64,000 nt of DNA from Pseudevernia furfuracea (GCA_022315425.1 JAIUPT010000029.1:248001-312000); one strand, 5' to 3'. Positions 24,418 to 35,304 are shown, counted from the first letter of the stretch. Program-made: numbers and translations. The notes: generated by a model from the letters alone, not told the origin.

Positions 24418-24685
24418 TGTTAGACTGACTTATATAATATAGATATATATAAGATAGGCTAGGGTTGTGTAGCAATGTGAACTTAGCGAAGATATATATA
24501 TTGCGTATAGTATATCTAATAGTAAGACTAATTCTTAAGGAAGGAAAATGAGAAACTTCGAGACATGGCCCTCTTAAGCTTCTCACGTCAAGAATCCGCT
24601 TGACATGCGTATGCCAAGCGATTCGATTACGCTCGGCAATCCCCGAGCTCATGCGACAGCTGTTCTCTTGATCCCGCTGCTAACA
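24418..24685 (-). repeat. 3' LTR of G2
   Basis: 268 bp, TGTTAGACTG to CGCTGCTAACA on the + strand. Differs from the other G2 LTR by a few transitions. Confidence 0.9.
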
Positions 24686-26159
24686 TGATCTTCTCCCTTC
24701 AAGAATTCGTTCTCGAATTCATTGCTCTGAATAGGCTCATTAAAACTCTTTAAATTTCAAAGGGGACATAAGGGAAAGAGTCCTCCCAGGTCAGCTTCGT
24801 GCTGACATTGTAAATCTCAATTTGAAATGCGTAGATTGTGATACTTCTACGCCTTGCGCATGGGAATAAAAATATTCGTATGATCGTAGACGACGTGAAG
24901 TTTGTTGACGTTGATATCCCTTGTTGTTTGGGTCGTGAGTCGCGTGATCGCGTCGCCGTCGTTATGAGTGCGCGACGTGAATGATTGCTATGCGCTAGCC
25001 GTGAGTTGTGTATAAGTTTGTTTTTTTAAACTTTTTGTTTCTCACGAAACACACTTCTCTCTATTCTGATTCACAGTTATTAAACGTAGACATTATACTT
25101 CTTACGCATACACTGAACATTATCGTATTATCTGTTTGATTATGACAGCTTAGATCTTTTCGACGATTGATCTCTCGATCTATGTTCTCTTTCGTTCTGC
25201 GATAAGTTAAATCAATCGTGATTTCGCGTGCGTTTTTAACACGTTTGCAGCTTTATTCTTACAGCATTACTAATCGATTCTTCGTGCGAATAAAGACGTT
25301 GATTAAGAACTTCTATTATCGTTGTCTTCGAACAGCGAATCAGCATGTCTCGAATAGCTGTGATACTATCTTCGCGAAGACAGAAGAGATGCTTCGAAAG
25401 TACACTTACTGCGTCGATCTGCGGGCCGATTGTGAGTTCGTACGTAAACATATATAATTCATAATTCAAACATAGCTGAAGCGTCTGCTGATCTTAATTC
25501 AAGATCCTCTCTGCGTGAGAGATTAGATATCTAACGAACAATCTATTACGACGTCGCGTGTATCGTGAGTGAATCATCCGCCGCGAGTGAGTGTATAAGC
25601 ATTTATAACATGTTAATAAATCGTTTTTAACCGTCTGCGTAAAATTCTTCGATATCGAGTTGTCTCGTTATAAGCGAGTTTAGAATCGTCTCGAAAGAAA
25701 GAAAAAGTCGAATGCATTGACGATTTAACTGAATCAAGTCAAGTCGCTTCGGCGGATTGATACGGCCCTAAAGAACATCTACGATGTTCTTCGATTGGGG
25801 ATATATTTTCCTCACGTTTAATAGACGTTTCGAGCACGTGACAGCTGCGCTAACGATTCGCTAGATGGGCCTGTCCCTCATAAACTCAAAGGCGCTCTCG
25901 AGGTCTGACGATTCTTCTCCGCCGACGAAGAACGGCGTCAACGACGACTCTGACAGCAGCAGTAGTAGTAGCAGCAATCACAATCACGAAGTTGATAATG
26001 ATGATAACTGAGAGAACGAGGCTCTCGTCGGCGAGGTCGGCGCCTTCGAATCGTCTTTTCTCGACGAGATTCTCGCTTTCCCGACGTCTCTCGTCGCCTC
26101 CTTCACCGGGTTCGCCGTAGCTAGAGCTAGAAAGTTGAAGAAACTAAATATGAATGTTA
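24686..26159 (-). other. 3' region of G2 between pol and LTR
   Basis: No domain recognised. It holds a run of agc/agt triplets (about 25948-25975) followed by gat triplets, and a GC-richer stretch at 25740-26150. The corresponding region is present, more damaged, in G1 (about 7250-8656). A purine-rich run (24757-24785, + strand; pyrimidine in coding sense) does not look like a polypurine tract. Confidence 0.5.
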
Positions 26160-26600
26160 TCATTTAGGGGGTTGATGCGAACGAGGAGGAGAAGGAGAAC
26201 GAGGATAAGAATAATAACGAGAGCAATTGAGTGAACGAAGACGAGATGATATAAGAGGCGAAGTAATCTGACCTTGCGTCGACACCTTTGATGCGTCTGA
26301 TCTTCGAGTCAGATATAATAGATATACTCTGCGCTGCTTGTGAGTTGTGTTTTTTCGATTCTCTTTAATCTTTAAGCATCTTTTTTTTGTTGCGATGTCT
26401 TCGAGCAATTTTAGAATCGTTACCCTTCGAAGTATTATCTTTTATTCATTTATCGTGCTCTTCGTCTTCGCTTCTTTGACTTTTCGAAAGCGTCTCGTAG
26501 CTTCTACGAGTGTTTTATATCTTTCTCTAATATTCATTAATTATACTTATAAGAATACTCAGCTCAACGAATAAGATATTTCATCTCACTCTTACGCTTT
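26160..26600 (-). pseudogene. Chromodomain region of gypsy G2
   Basis: Ignoring three stops at likely tryptophan positions, the - strand at about 26570-26420 reads KYLIR-x-AEYSYKYN-x-x-I-L-E-K-D-I-K, matching the chromodomain pattern of an aromatic-L-V/I-K/R-W core, then G/E-Y-x-x-x-x-N-T-W-E-P and a helix. Downstream, a basic and serine-rich tail remains open to 26160. Chromodomains of gypsy integrases are known in chromoviruses to bind methylated histone H3 and to bias integration to heterochromatin; that role here is inferred. The same domain is at 6915-7080 and about 63510-63700. Confidence 0.65.
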
Positions 26601-26626
26601 CGCTTATTTAAGATCTTTTCGATCTC

Positions 26627-26872
26627 TTATTCTTCTTCATCATCTATTAATTTCGCTGCTATATATACTAACATCGTGTTATTATCTCTACGACGATAGA
26701 GTTCTAGTAGTAACATATGAAAAACGTTATGTATGCGATAGATTGACGAAAGCGCTAATCGATAAGCTTGCTTGTCTACGACATTTCGAATAATGAATAA
26801 GTCAATTATCTTGTTCGAAAGCTTCTTGTTTGATCGTTTTTGTTTGAGATTCTTAATTAATAACATTATCAA
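26627..26872 (-). pseudogene. Integrase C-terminal segment of G2
   Basis: An 81-codon open stretch: N-L-K-Q-K-R-S-N-K-K-L-S-N-K, then Y-R-L-A-L then Y-R-I-H-N-V-F-H-M-L-L-L-E-L-Y, the conserved GPY/F-like segment of Ty3 integrases in which 'YRLxLPxxYRIHNVFHVSLLEPY' precedes the chromodomain. It leads directly into the chromodomain region. Confidence 0.75.
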
Positions 26873-26999
26873 GTCTTCTTTCTGAAAGAATTGTATTTAA
26901 TACTTTTTGTTATACGTTTTCGCTTACGATTCGAATACTTTTTATTAACGTTTCGTAAGCTCTTCTCGTAACGTATAAATTTCTTTCACACGTTTTTTC

Positions 27000-27862
27000 G
27001 CTGCTGACATCTTCTCTTGAGGAGAATCGTTCTCGATTCTCAATTCAAAGTCGAGATTATAGTCGTACATTACATAGAATAAATTATAATTCAACGTCTT
27101 ATATTAACTTTGTTAATAGACATACTCGACTATAAATAAGAGATTCGCTTAGTCGTTTTGTTGCTCGTTGCAAAAAACTCGAAGATAGTGTTTCAAGATT
27201 TGATTTTGTCGTTCGATTTGATTATTAGTTTGAGAATAAAAGACAGTGCTTAGTCTACGTTTCATCTTCATTTGATAACAGACTTACGATCAAAACGCAC
27301 TCGTAAACACAGAATCACGATTAATGACTATATCTTCTGATGAGTCAAATCGAAGAAAGATTTCTTTCATAAGCAGCTATTCGAGATCGAAGACATTGAT
27401 TTTCTTTGTGATTGATAGATATCTCATTATTTTGATATATCTATCGACGATTATAAGAATCGCATCGTAAACGCAGCCTCTGCGTCGACTTGAAGAAAGA
27501 TTCGTGATGAAATTCATCGTGATTTTCTTTCAAGAACGACTTGATTGAGAAAGCGCACTCAGCTCGTCATGTGAACGATATCGCTTCACCTTCACTCTCT
27601 AACAGACATCACATGTATTCATATATGATTTCACGTCTGCCTTAATACTATCTCAATAGTATTTTCTAGTCATCAGTTTCAGTGTCTTGTCGACATCGAA
27701 ATGTCTCGTCAAGAAATCATCATAATAACGTCTCAATAGCTCTTCGCGAACGGAAGTCTCTTCGAGAACGTACAACATGTTCTTATATCTTAACAGTCTC
27801 TGACTATCTTATATTCAAGCTTCGACGTTACTCTTTCGCTTGTTCTGCGCTTCGTCTTCTCT
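27000..27862 (-). pseudogene. Integrase catalytic core of G2
   Basis: The - strand gives the zinc-binding tail C-D-V-C, then N-F-I-T-N-L and I-L-I-I-V-D-R-Y-I-K with the first aspartate present. The second catalytic site, normally S-D-R-G-S-x-F-T-S, reads I-N-R-D-S-V-F-T-S: the codon at 27320-27322 is AAT where aspartate is expected and the following glycine is GAT, both G-to-A changes. The third site, N-N-Q-I-E-R-Q-N-Q, keeps the glutamate. The enzyme would be dead even without stops. Confidence 0.72.
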
Positions 27863-27867
27863 TCGCT

Positions 27868-27953
27868 TGTTAGGATTAGTACCTAAATAGGGTGTCTGGG
27901 GCTGTCAAGCGCAGACACCCTCGGGGCCAGCTTTTTTAGCTGAGTTGCTAACA
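27868..27953 (+). repeat. 5' LTR of TRIM1
   Basis: 86 bp, identical to 31064-31149. It contains an internal inverted pair, gggtgtctg / cagacaccc, able to form a stem. Confidence 0.9.
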
Positions 27954-27987
27954 ATAGTGTCTGCGCTTTGATTTCCGGGTCGATCTA

Positions 27988-30345
27988 CACGTGTTCATCG
28001 GGATATGCACTTCCCTGGGATATGCACTTTAGGGTTAGGGCTTCTCAAATATAATTTCAAATCTATCTCCCCCATCATAAGCCACCAAACAAGTCCACAT
28101 ATCTATGACGAATCTATACATTTCGGTCTCTAATAGTCGTCGAGGAGACTGAACAATGACCTCATTAATTCACAATCCCCTCGTAGCCAATAGTCAGCCC
28201 ATTTCACCCCGTTCTATACCCCCGTTGCCTCCCAAAATTGTTATTATGACTCCCTCAAAGGCTTCAAAAGAGGTCTCAAAATCAGAGCGATTGCAACTCG
28301 CAATTGACGAATATAAACAAGTCTACTTGCTCTATGAGAACAACTCAGATCCTCACAAAAAGCCGCCTGAAATTGCGCCAATTGTCTACGAGTATGATAT
28401 CATTCTCATCACTCTTAGACGACGTCTTGTCGATAAGACTCGTGCTCATCGGGAGACACATGACAATGAATTACGACTCAGCCCGGTGGAGGAGGAAGCT
28501 CTGGCAGGGTGAATCTTACAAGTGACGTCCTGAAATTGGTCTCCCAGAGTTGAACTAGTTAGATTCATGGCTTCTGAGATACTAGTAGACAAAGGAGATC
28601 ATAGACCACTAGGTAAAAACTGGGTATCGAAGTTTCTTGGCCGTCATTCGAAGTTGCAGAGTCGATTTAGTCAGTCATTGAACAAGGATCGTGCTGCTAC
28701 TCATAATCTCTATTTACTTTTACACTAGTTTCAGCTTGTTGAGTCTGTGATTCAGAAGTACGATATTTAAAAGAAAGATACGTACAATATAAACGAGAAA
28801 GAATCTGCTCTTGACGATACTGGAAAAGCGAGAGTGATATGTTCTCGAGAGAACATTCAGGTGTATAAAACCCAGGACGGGAATCGAGAGTAAGCAACTC
28901 TTATTGAATACATCTCTGCGAACAGTAGACTTCTTTCGATGTTTCTTATTCTTAAGAATAAGCGACAAATGAAAGCCTGATTTGATTTCGTGAAGAATAA
29001 GAAAGTCTATATTGCTGTTAGCGAGAATGGCTGGACAAATAATATTATTGACTTGGAGTGGTTCGAGAAGTATGCTCAGTTTACCCCGTTTTTGTATACA
29101 ATTTTGACTAATTTCTTCAGGTGCTTTGAGTCTCAGACTCGAAGAACTCTGAAAGGACGATATCGTCTTCTTATACTTGATGGGCATGCCTCTCATATCA
29201 GTACCAAAGTCATCGTTTTCTGCATTAACAATGACATTATTCTACTATGCTTGCCTCCCCACACCACACATATTCTTCAGCCACTTGATGTTGAATTTTT
29301 TCAGCCATTGACAACAGCATATCGCAAGCATTTGAAGGCGAAGACACGATATGACGGAGACTACAAAATGAATAAATGTGACTTTATTTAGTTTATTCAA
29401 GTGGTCAGAAAGAATACCGCAACAGAGAAGAACATTCAACATGCATGGCAAAAGAGTGGGCTTTTTCCGATCAATCCCCAGATCGTTTTTGACAAGTTGA
29501 GACTTCAAATCCCAGAATCACGGCCTAACACACCTTCATCAGACATGACAGTCACAGCATTCAATGGTGACTCCATTTCTGTGGCGTTTACCCCGGCAAA
29601 TATGCAGCAAGTCAATCGACTAATGCAGCAAATCAAGGCTGGGAACCCTGATCCCACACTATCAGAAAAGCTTGGGAAAGCTTGCAATGCCGCGCTAGCA
29701 AACAACATTCTTCTGAAATCTACTAACAACGATCTTGTCAAGATAGATGAGCGAAAGAAGCAGAGAGCTGACCGTGAACAAGCACATTTGAGACAAGCGC
29801 ATCTCTTAAACAAGGAGACTATGAATAAACGACAGCAACATGAGACTGATAAGCAATTTGAGAAGCAATTCAAAAGCATGTGTCACCTGGGACCGTCTCT
29901 TTTTGCTAAAACAAAGACAAGAAGTTCAGTCAAGAAGAAGACTAGCTCAGTCAAAAAAAAGATTACTACTTTATCCTTATTGAACTCAGAGATCCCACTA
30001 ATACTCTCTCTACCAGGCCTCTCTCCTTCAAAACAGCAATCACAAAGAGGTGACAGAGGTGGAAGAGGTGGAAGAGGTATCGCAAGAGATGATAAGAGAG
30101 GTGGTAAGACTACTACAGTGGTACAGAAAGTAGTTGAGGAAGAGAGTTCTATTCGGAAATCAACTCGTGATAGACTCATAATAGACAAAAAACGATGAAG
30201 TAGCTGTCGAAGACATAATAACATTATTCAATATGATTATGCAGAGTTGCCATAGAATTTTGATGCGATGTAGGCATTTGAGTGTTGATAAGCTCTAGCC
30301 CTAAAGTGTATATCCCAGGGAAGTGCATATCCCGGTGAACACGTG
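27988..30345 (+). mobile_element. Pogo/Fot1-type DNA transposon, 2358 bp
   Basis: Terminal inverted repeats of about 56 bp begin CACGTGTTCA at 27988 and, inverted, at 30345. They contain a doubled GGGATATGCACTT unit and differ at a few transitions. The flanks are TA on both sides (27986-27987, 30346-30347), the hallmark target duplication of Tc1/mariner-pogo elements. The paralogous site in TRIM2 (about 16830-16850) is uninterrupted, proving the borders. The transposase reading frame is 28156-30198. Confidence 0.92.
28156..30198 (+). pseudogene. DDE transposase of the pogo element, seven premature stops
   Basis: One continuous reading frame (680 codons) broken only by stops at 28510, 28531, 28726, 28768, 28891, 28978 and 29389, most of them at places where related transposases have tryptophan or glutamine. 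Segments in order: an N-terminal region with a low-complexity proline stretch and probable helix-turn-helix; a CENP-B-type DNA-binding segment (R-P-L-G-K-N-W-V-S-K-F-L-G-R-H near 28600-28660); then the DDE_1 core. The first catalytic site (Y-N-I-N-E-K) has Asn at 28792-28794 where aspartate is usual. The second, L-I-L-D-G-H-A-S-H, has Asp at 29179-29181. The third, L-Q-P-L-D-V, has Asp at 29287-29289. The C-terminus is basic, with an R/G-rich tract (about 30050-30110). Stops and the D-to-N change fit light RIP. Not functional as it stands. Confidence 0.88.
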
Positions 30346-30388
30346 TAGTCGATCACCCCGGGGCACAATTGAGGGAGCCTAGCCTAAA

Positions 30389-30439
30389 TGGCTAGCCGAG
30401 GGTGAAACGCTTAGTCTATGAGGGCCGGGGTTCGAAACC
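30389..30439 (+). promoter_or_regulatory. Pol III-type A-box/B-box pair inside TRIM1 (candidate)
   Basis: TGGCTAGCCGAG (30389-30400) resembles a tRNA A box, and GGTTCGAAACC (30429-30439) is an exact match to the B-box pattern GGTTCGANNCC. The 40-nt spacing is near that of a tRNA gene. Flanking arms do not pair into a full cloverleaf, so this is tRNA-derived or tRNA-like sequence, not a tRNA gene. The same place in TRIM2 is homologous but RIP-damaged. Confidence 0.45.
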
Positions 30440-30550
30440 CTAGAAGGTCAGAAATGAACTTTTTCAGAGGGAAAAATTGAAATTCCAGAGGGCTTCGAAG
30501 TCAAAAACGGTTCGAAGAATTCCATTACCGAGGCAAAAATGAATAATTTC

Positions 30551-31000
30551 GGGCAGGACGCCCTATTCAAATAAATCTTTCGGGCAAAATGCCCTGTACA
30601 AAAGACCCGCCACGGGCAAGAAGCCCCGGAAGCACCGGGCACGGGCACGAGACCCTGGGTGATCCCCTTGAAATGCCGGAATGGCATGAATCTAAAGCAT
30701 CCAGGCCGGGCAAGAAGCCCTGAAAGCCCCGAAGAATTCGGGCAGAAGTCCCCAAAATGGGGCCAGCTGTAATGCGCTATGGCGGGGCCACAGGCCTGGA
30801 ATGGGTGAAGAAAACCTCATTCCCGCGAGAAGTCCCTAAAGAATCTGGGCAAGAATTCGGGCGAGACGCCCCAAAAAGACCCGAAAGTATCGGGCACGAA
30901 GTCCCTAAAGAATCTGGGCAAGTGAGAGTTTCAGGGAAGTGAACCTTGGAACTTCGGGCAAGAAGCCCTTAGAAATCGTTGATGCGGGCCAAAGATCCCC
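30551..31000 (+). repeat. Array of ten GGGC-loop-CCC mini-hairpins in TRIM1
   Basis: Copies start at 30551, 30582, 30614, 30643, 30708, 30740, 30859, 30892, 30956 and 30986. Typical unit GGGCAAGAAGCCC: a 4-bp stem and 5- to 7-nt purine-rich loop, irregularly spaced by about 30-120 nt. Positions are shared with TRIM2 in damaged form (for example cgagcaagaagctt read on its - strand). Confidence 0.75.
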
Positions 31001-31063
31001 TAAGAAACATTGCGATTTTTGCCTTTGGGGCTCGAGGACGAGCCCTATAAAGGGGGAGATAAT

Positions 31064-31149
31064 TGTTAGGATTAGTACCTAAATAGGGTGTCTGGGGCTG
31101 TCAAGCGCAGACACCCTCGGGGCCAGCTTTTTTAGCTGAGTTGCTAACA
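31064..31149 (+). repeat. 3' LTR of TRIM1
   Basis: 86 bp, identical to the 5' LTR. Confidence 0.9.
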
Positions 31150-32316
31150 TCGCTATTAAATATAAGAGTCTTTCAGCTAAAGTGCTTTGATAAGCTCGAA
31201 GATGAACTTGCTACTGAGATCATATATCGTTTCGCTCATTATCGCAATGTGAACTACTAAGCGTGAGACGAGCTGTTTGCAATCAACAGTCTTAATAATA
31301 GAATTAAGCTACACGACAGCTACGTTGCGTGTATTTTAAATAAGCATCTCGCTTGAACTCTCTGCTCTCGCAGTTGAAGATTCTCTAAGTCTCGAAGAAT
31401 ATATAACATCAAGATAAGTCTCTTGAAATGCAGCTATTATCAAATTTATAAGTGTTATCTTCTGAGCAGTCACTTCTTCTCTATTATCAGTCACTAAATT
31501 ATATTATATATTCACGTCTAGACTGTGTATCGCAAAGAGGGGCTCAACGTTTGAGCTGCGCTTCGTATACTTATAACTCTTATCTTATTCATACGCTATT
31601 CGAATAATAGCAAATATGAGACTTATTAGATCTTCTATCGCTGTCAATTTCTATTATAACGTTGACAACAGTCGATTTAGCGACTCGTTTTCACTCTTAT
31701 AATTAGATCGTCTTGACGACGTATCGACTAGATTTGTCTTTCTCGATCTATGTGTAATGAAAAAATCAAACATTAATAACTTTATTGTTCACCTGACTTG
31801 TCGCTCATTCAAACTCGTTATTCTCATAAAGTACTTTAGATTGTTATAATTCGTAAGTACTTTCACAGAATAAAAACTCTCTTTTAAATAATAACGTCAC
31901 TATTTGAAGATCGTTACGATAACGAGTAGCTTCTGATTATGAGTCTTATAGTTTCGCTCTATAGAAATCATTTTTCGAGAATAAAATGTAACGAAATGTT
32001 ATTGCTTATTGTTATTTTATAACTAAGTCAAAATGTCTATTAAGTCGAAATCTAAAGCATTCGTTTTCACTCTGATGAAAAGTTCTAAATCAAAGTGATA
32101 TAGAAGGGGCGCTTTCGTAAAGACTTCGCGAAGTCGTCGAAATGCCTTCTCCGCCTCAACAGGTCAATCAAAAGATTCTATCTTGATTCCCTTGATACTT
32201 CTCTTGAGCAAGTTTGTAAGTGATTCGACAATTTAAGAGTAGTAATAAATGAATCTTCGATAGAAATTTACAAAGCTTAAAAAGATCTGCATCTTATGAA
32301 AGAACTTAGATCTCGA

Positions 32317-32622
32317 TTACTTCTGAATTGCTTTCACTCTGCGTTTGTTCATTGTAACGTCATCGATGAACATTATAAAGTCTAGAAATTCGACTTCTGT
32401 GATGAAGAACTCACATTTCTTCAAACTTGCATATAGGCTGAAACGTCTTAGTCTCTTAAGCACTTGCTTGACATGATCTAAATGTTCTTCTTGCGAACTC
32501 GAATAAATTAGAATGTCGTCGAGATAAACAACGCAAAAATTGTCAATTAGGTCCGTCAACGACTTGTTAATGTAAGTCTGAAAGGTCGCAGGGGCGTTGG
32601 TTAGGTCAAATAACATTATCAA
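32317..32622 (-). pseudogene. Gypsy reverse transcriptase fragment of G2
   Basis: A 101-codon open stretch with L-T-N-A-P-A-T-F-Q, then V-Y-L-D-D-I-L-I-Y-S (active-site Y-L-D-D intact, 32515-32526), E-E-H-L-D-H-V-K-Q-V-L, K-C-E-F-F and a modified 'V-x-F-L-G' segment. This is the diagnostic palm region of Ty3/gypsy RT. The surrounding frame has stops on both sides. Confidence 0.85.
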
Positions 32623-32895
32623 GTACTCAAAGTGGTCATAACGCGTACGAAACGCAGTCTTTCACTCATCGCCCTTGCGAATTCGAATACGATAATACGT
32701 ATTCTTGAGATTCAATTTTGTGAATCTCTTGACTTTATTTAGACGATCTAGAGTCTCACTAATCAAAGACAAAAGATAACGATTTTTTATCGTGACTTTA
32801 TTCAATTCTCGATAGTCGACACATAGTCGTAAGTCATTATTCTTTTTTGATACGAAAAGAATAGAGAATCCTACTGAGCTCGTTAAATGCTGAAT

Positions 32896-33087
32896 TTAGT
32901 CTTTCGCTAAGACATCGTCTAGATATGTTCTTAGTGTCGCTAACTCAGTGTTAGATAGATTATATAGTAAATCAAATAATGATTTCGCTGTAGTCTCGAT
33001 GACATAATCACGTTCTTCGTGCGACGAGAGTCGATCGACTTCTTCGATTGAAAATACGTCTTCGTATTCGCGTAACTTCTCTGGCAA
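32896..33087 (-). pseudogene. Linker before RT in G2
   Basis: A 63-codon open stretch (P-E-K-L-R-E-Y-E-D-V-F-S then L-P-like 'L-S-S-H-E-E-R-D-Y-V-I-E' and T-Y-L-D-D-V-L-A-K-D), the region just upstream of gypsy RT where polyproteins read 'Y-x-D-V-F…LPxHRxxDHxIEL'. Supports the - strand pol order. Confidence 0.7.
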
Positions 33088-33778
33088 TTTTGAGATAGCG
33101 TCTGCGACCTACGATTATAATATGTTCGCTAAGACTTCGTTAATGTGGTGTTCCCTTGCTGACGCATTAAAAATATCTATAATTATTAAAGTATACACTA
33201 ACTTTTCTCTCTTCAATGCGTTAACAAAATCTTGAAATGAGAGTATCTCATGCGTATACGCATTGATATCAAAGCGTTAGGTTCTCTTAGCAATATTAAT
33301 TACGATATCTTTATCTGTTAATGCTGATAGTCTCAATACAAAGGATGAATTGTCTTCTTTTGCGATGATATAAAAGATGTGCGAACATCGCTTTATATGA
33401 CTTCAACTATTTTATAACTCATAGTGTATAAGATAGACGACATAGTAAAAGATCGTATTGTTATTTATTTATTTGACACTTGACAAAGACGCTTCGACTG
33501 GTTCGAGATTATGTTCGAGAGCAAAGCGCTGATTAATCACATTAACTTCGACCCCGTTGTCAAACTGTGTCGAAGTCGACATTAGAATTGCTTCTCGATC
33601 TTCTGTAATCACTTTCTCTAAGAAAATCATACTGGGTGTCAAAATGACTCCTTATTTTGCCCTCGCCGTTAAGAAGTCTTCGACGAGAGTCTTTCTTTTC
33701 TCGACGAAGATGACTCGACAGCATAAGCATTAATGTTTTTAACGTTATCGATAGACACGCGGTTGACGTCGTCTATCT

Positions 33779-33840
33779 TGAATTGTCGATATTCGTTTGC
33801 GTAATGTCCCTTTTTATGACAGTTATAGCATTCGACTATC
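33779..33840 (-). pseudogene. Gag zinc knuckle of G2
   Basis: Reads C-Y-N-C-H-K-K-G-H-Y-A-N-E-Y: a CCHC knuckle whose last cysteine is tyrosine, as expected from TGT/TGC to TAT/TAC by G-to-A change. Upstream (33842-34033) is a lysine/arginine-rich basic stretch. Confidence 0.75.
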
Positions 33841-34505
33841 TTTAGATATTTCTTGCTTTTCGACGTTTTGTCTCGAGATTTATCTTCGTTTGAGCGACGC
33901 GAAGTATTCGCTTTCTTATTCTTACGAGATTGCGTCGCTCGTTTATTGTTATTGAGCTTGTTCTCTTTCTTATTTTCTTTGTTTCGTTTTTGATTCGTAT
34001 TCGAGTCGACATCGTTTGTGCCTCGTCTATCATATAATGAGCGTGCGTTGACTCTCTTATTCGTATTCTTCAGACGAGTAGTCTGAGCGATAAGATCTTC
34101 TCGCGTCGAGACTATTTGTCTCGTACGAGTGATATCGTCTTAAAGTTTCGAAAGAAGTCTCGTTATCAACGTCGCAACTCGTTGAATTTCGTTCGACGGC
34201 GACAACTGTGTCTCAAGACTGAAAAGGTAGGTCTCAAATTGGGTTACTGATTGAGATGATCTTTGCCGCGCATTCGTATAGATCATGTTTATCTCCAGCT
34301 GTCGATTGATTGAATTCTGTATTTTATTAAGCAGAAATGAGACGAAGTAATCTCAGCTTTCTACCTTGATCGAGTTCTTTTCTTGTTCGTTATGTCACTA
34401 TTCCTTGAGGTCTCCCGCTAGAAATTATATACATCAAACAATTTTATCGTGATCGTTCAGAAAATACGCTGAGACATTCATAAATGTAACTTCGACGTCT
34501 CGTAT

Positions 34506-34898
34506 TCAGTCACGATGCTCTCGTCTCGATTTGTCATAATAATCGTCAAGGTTCTTTGATTTCACACTTCGTCGTTTTGTGACATGTGTCAATTCAATAT
34601 TCGAATGACGTTTTGACCCTGCTCGGGCATTAGAAGAGTCACGGCGAGCATTCGACGTGTTCGATTCGACATCGCCTTGATTTCGTTCATCTGACGATTC
34701 CCCTCGTTGAAGGGCATTGATCTCTTCGTTGATGTCATTCAGTTGTCGTCTTTTTAGTAGCTGGTCTCGGCGTTGAGTTGTCTGAGTCAATCGCTCGTTC
34801 AAAGTTAGGTCGGCAACATCGTCTCCCGAAGCAGGTGTCGATTGTCTTTGACCCTCGAAGTTCACGTCAGAGATATGACCTGATTCGTTTAGATTCAC
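34506..34898 (-). pseudogene. Gag N-terminal fragment of G2
   Basis: A 130-codon open stretch beginning M-N-L-N-E-S. It is hydrophilic with a coiled-coil-like charged segment (L-T-Q-T-T-Q-R-R-D-Q-L-L-K-R-R-Q then D-I-N-E-E-I-N-A-L) and a serine/arginine-rich part, ending at a stop where a tryptophan codon is likely. The homologous region in G3 is at about 58330-58740. First coding sequence after the 5' LTR. Confidence 0.65.
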
Positions 34899-35036
34899 TG
34901 TTCGTGGCTATTCTTCAGACATAATGTGTGAGTTGAATAAACCTGCTCCGTTTCTGATACGTTGCGATTGCGAGCGAGTGATTGTTATTATACTAAGTTC
35001 GAATCGCTATCCCTCGATGGGAAGAAGAATTAGAAT

Positions 35037-35304
35037 TGTTAGACTGGCTTATATAATATAGATATATATAAGACAGGCTAGGGTTGTGTAGCAATGTGAA
35101 CTTAGCGAAGATATATATATTGCGTATAGTATATCTAATAGTAAGACTAATTCTTAAGGAAGGAAAATGAGAAACTTCGAGGCATGACCCTCTTAAGCTT
35201 CTCACGCCAAGAATCCGCTTGGCATGCGTATGTCAAGCGATTCGGTTACGCTCGGCAATCCTCGAGCTCATGCGACAGCTGTTCTCTTGATCCCGCTGCT
35301 AACA
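35037..35304 (-). repeat. 5' LTR of G2
   Basis: 268 bp, followed by target copy cttgt (35305-35309). It is very close to the left LTR. Confidence 0.9.

Larger units (their letters stand above)
27868..31149 (+). mobile_element. TRIM1: miniature LTR retrotransposon carrying a nested pogo element
   Basis: Two identical 86-bp LTRs (27868-27953, 31064-31149; TGTTAGGATTAG to GTTGCTAACA) are flanked by perfect tcgct duplications (27863-27867, 31150-31154). A purine tract, aaagggggagataa, precedes the right LTR. Excluding the pogo insert, the element is about 922 bp with no coding capacity. The interior contains ten small GGGC…CCC hairpins (30551-31000) and a tRNA-like A/B box pair (30389-30439). 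It is nearly free of RIP, unlike TRIM2, and is therefore young. It interrupts G2 just before the integrase. Confidence 0.88.
24418..35304 (-). mobile_element. G2: complete chromodomain Ty3/gypsy retrotransposon (10.9 kb with nested insert)
   Basis: 268-bp LTRs at 24418-24685 and 35037-35304 are flanked by perfect cttgt duplications inside LINE L2. On the - strand the order is gag (from 34898), zinc knuckle (33779-33840), protease region, RT (YLDD at 32515-32526), RNase H, integrase (about 31300-31155 and 27862-27000), integrase C-terminus (26627-26872) and chromodomain (about 26570-26400). This order, with integrase after RNase H and a terminal chromodomain, defines a chromovirus-type Ty3 element. 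TRIM1 (27868-31149) interrupts the segment before the integrase zinc domain. Without it the element is about 7.6 kb. Several stops, many at tryptophan or glutamine sites, make it defective, but it is the best-preserved gypsy here. Confidence 0.88.

Noticed and set aside
28030..28050. Telomere-like ttagggttaggg at the pogo end
   Set aside because: It lies inside the terminal inverted repeat and is mirrored imperfectly at the other end (agccctaaag); only two units, so not a telomeric tract.
30375..30450. tRNA gene
   Set aside because: B box is perfect, but the acceptor stem does not pair and the T-stem has a mismatch; kept only as a tRNA-like promoter candidate.
30551..31000. CRISPR-like array
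   Set aside because: Repeats are short palindromes with irregular spacing in a fungal LTR element; no uniform repeat-spacer pattern.
32317..33087. Active retrotransposon pol gene
   Set aside because: Open fragments are short and separated by stops, and the integrase has lost a catalytic Asp; G2 is defective.
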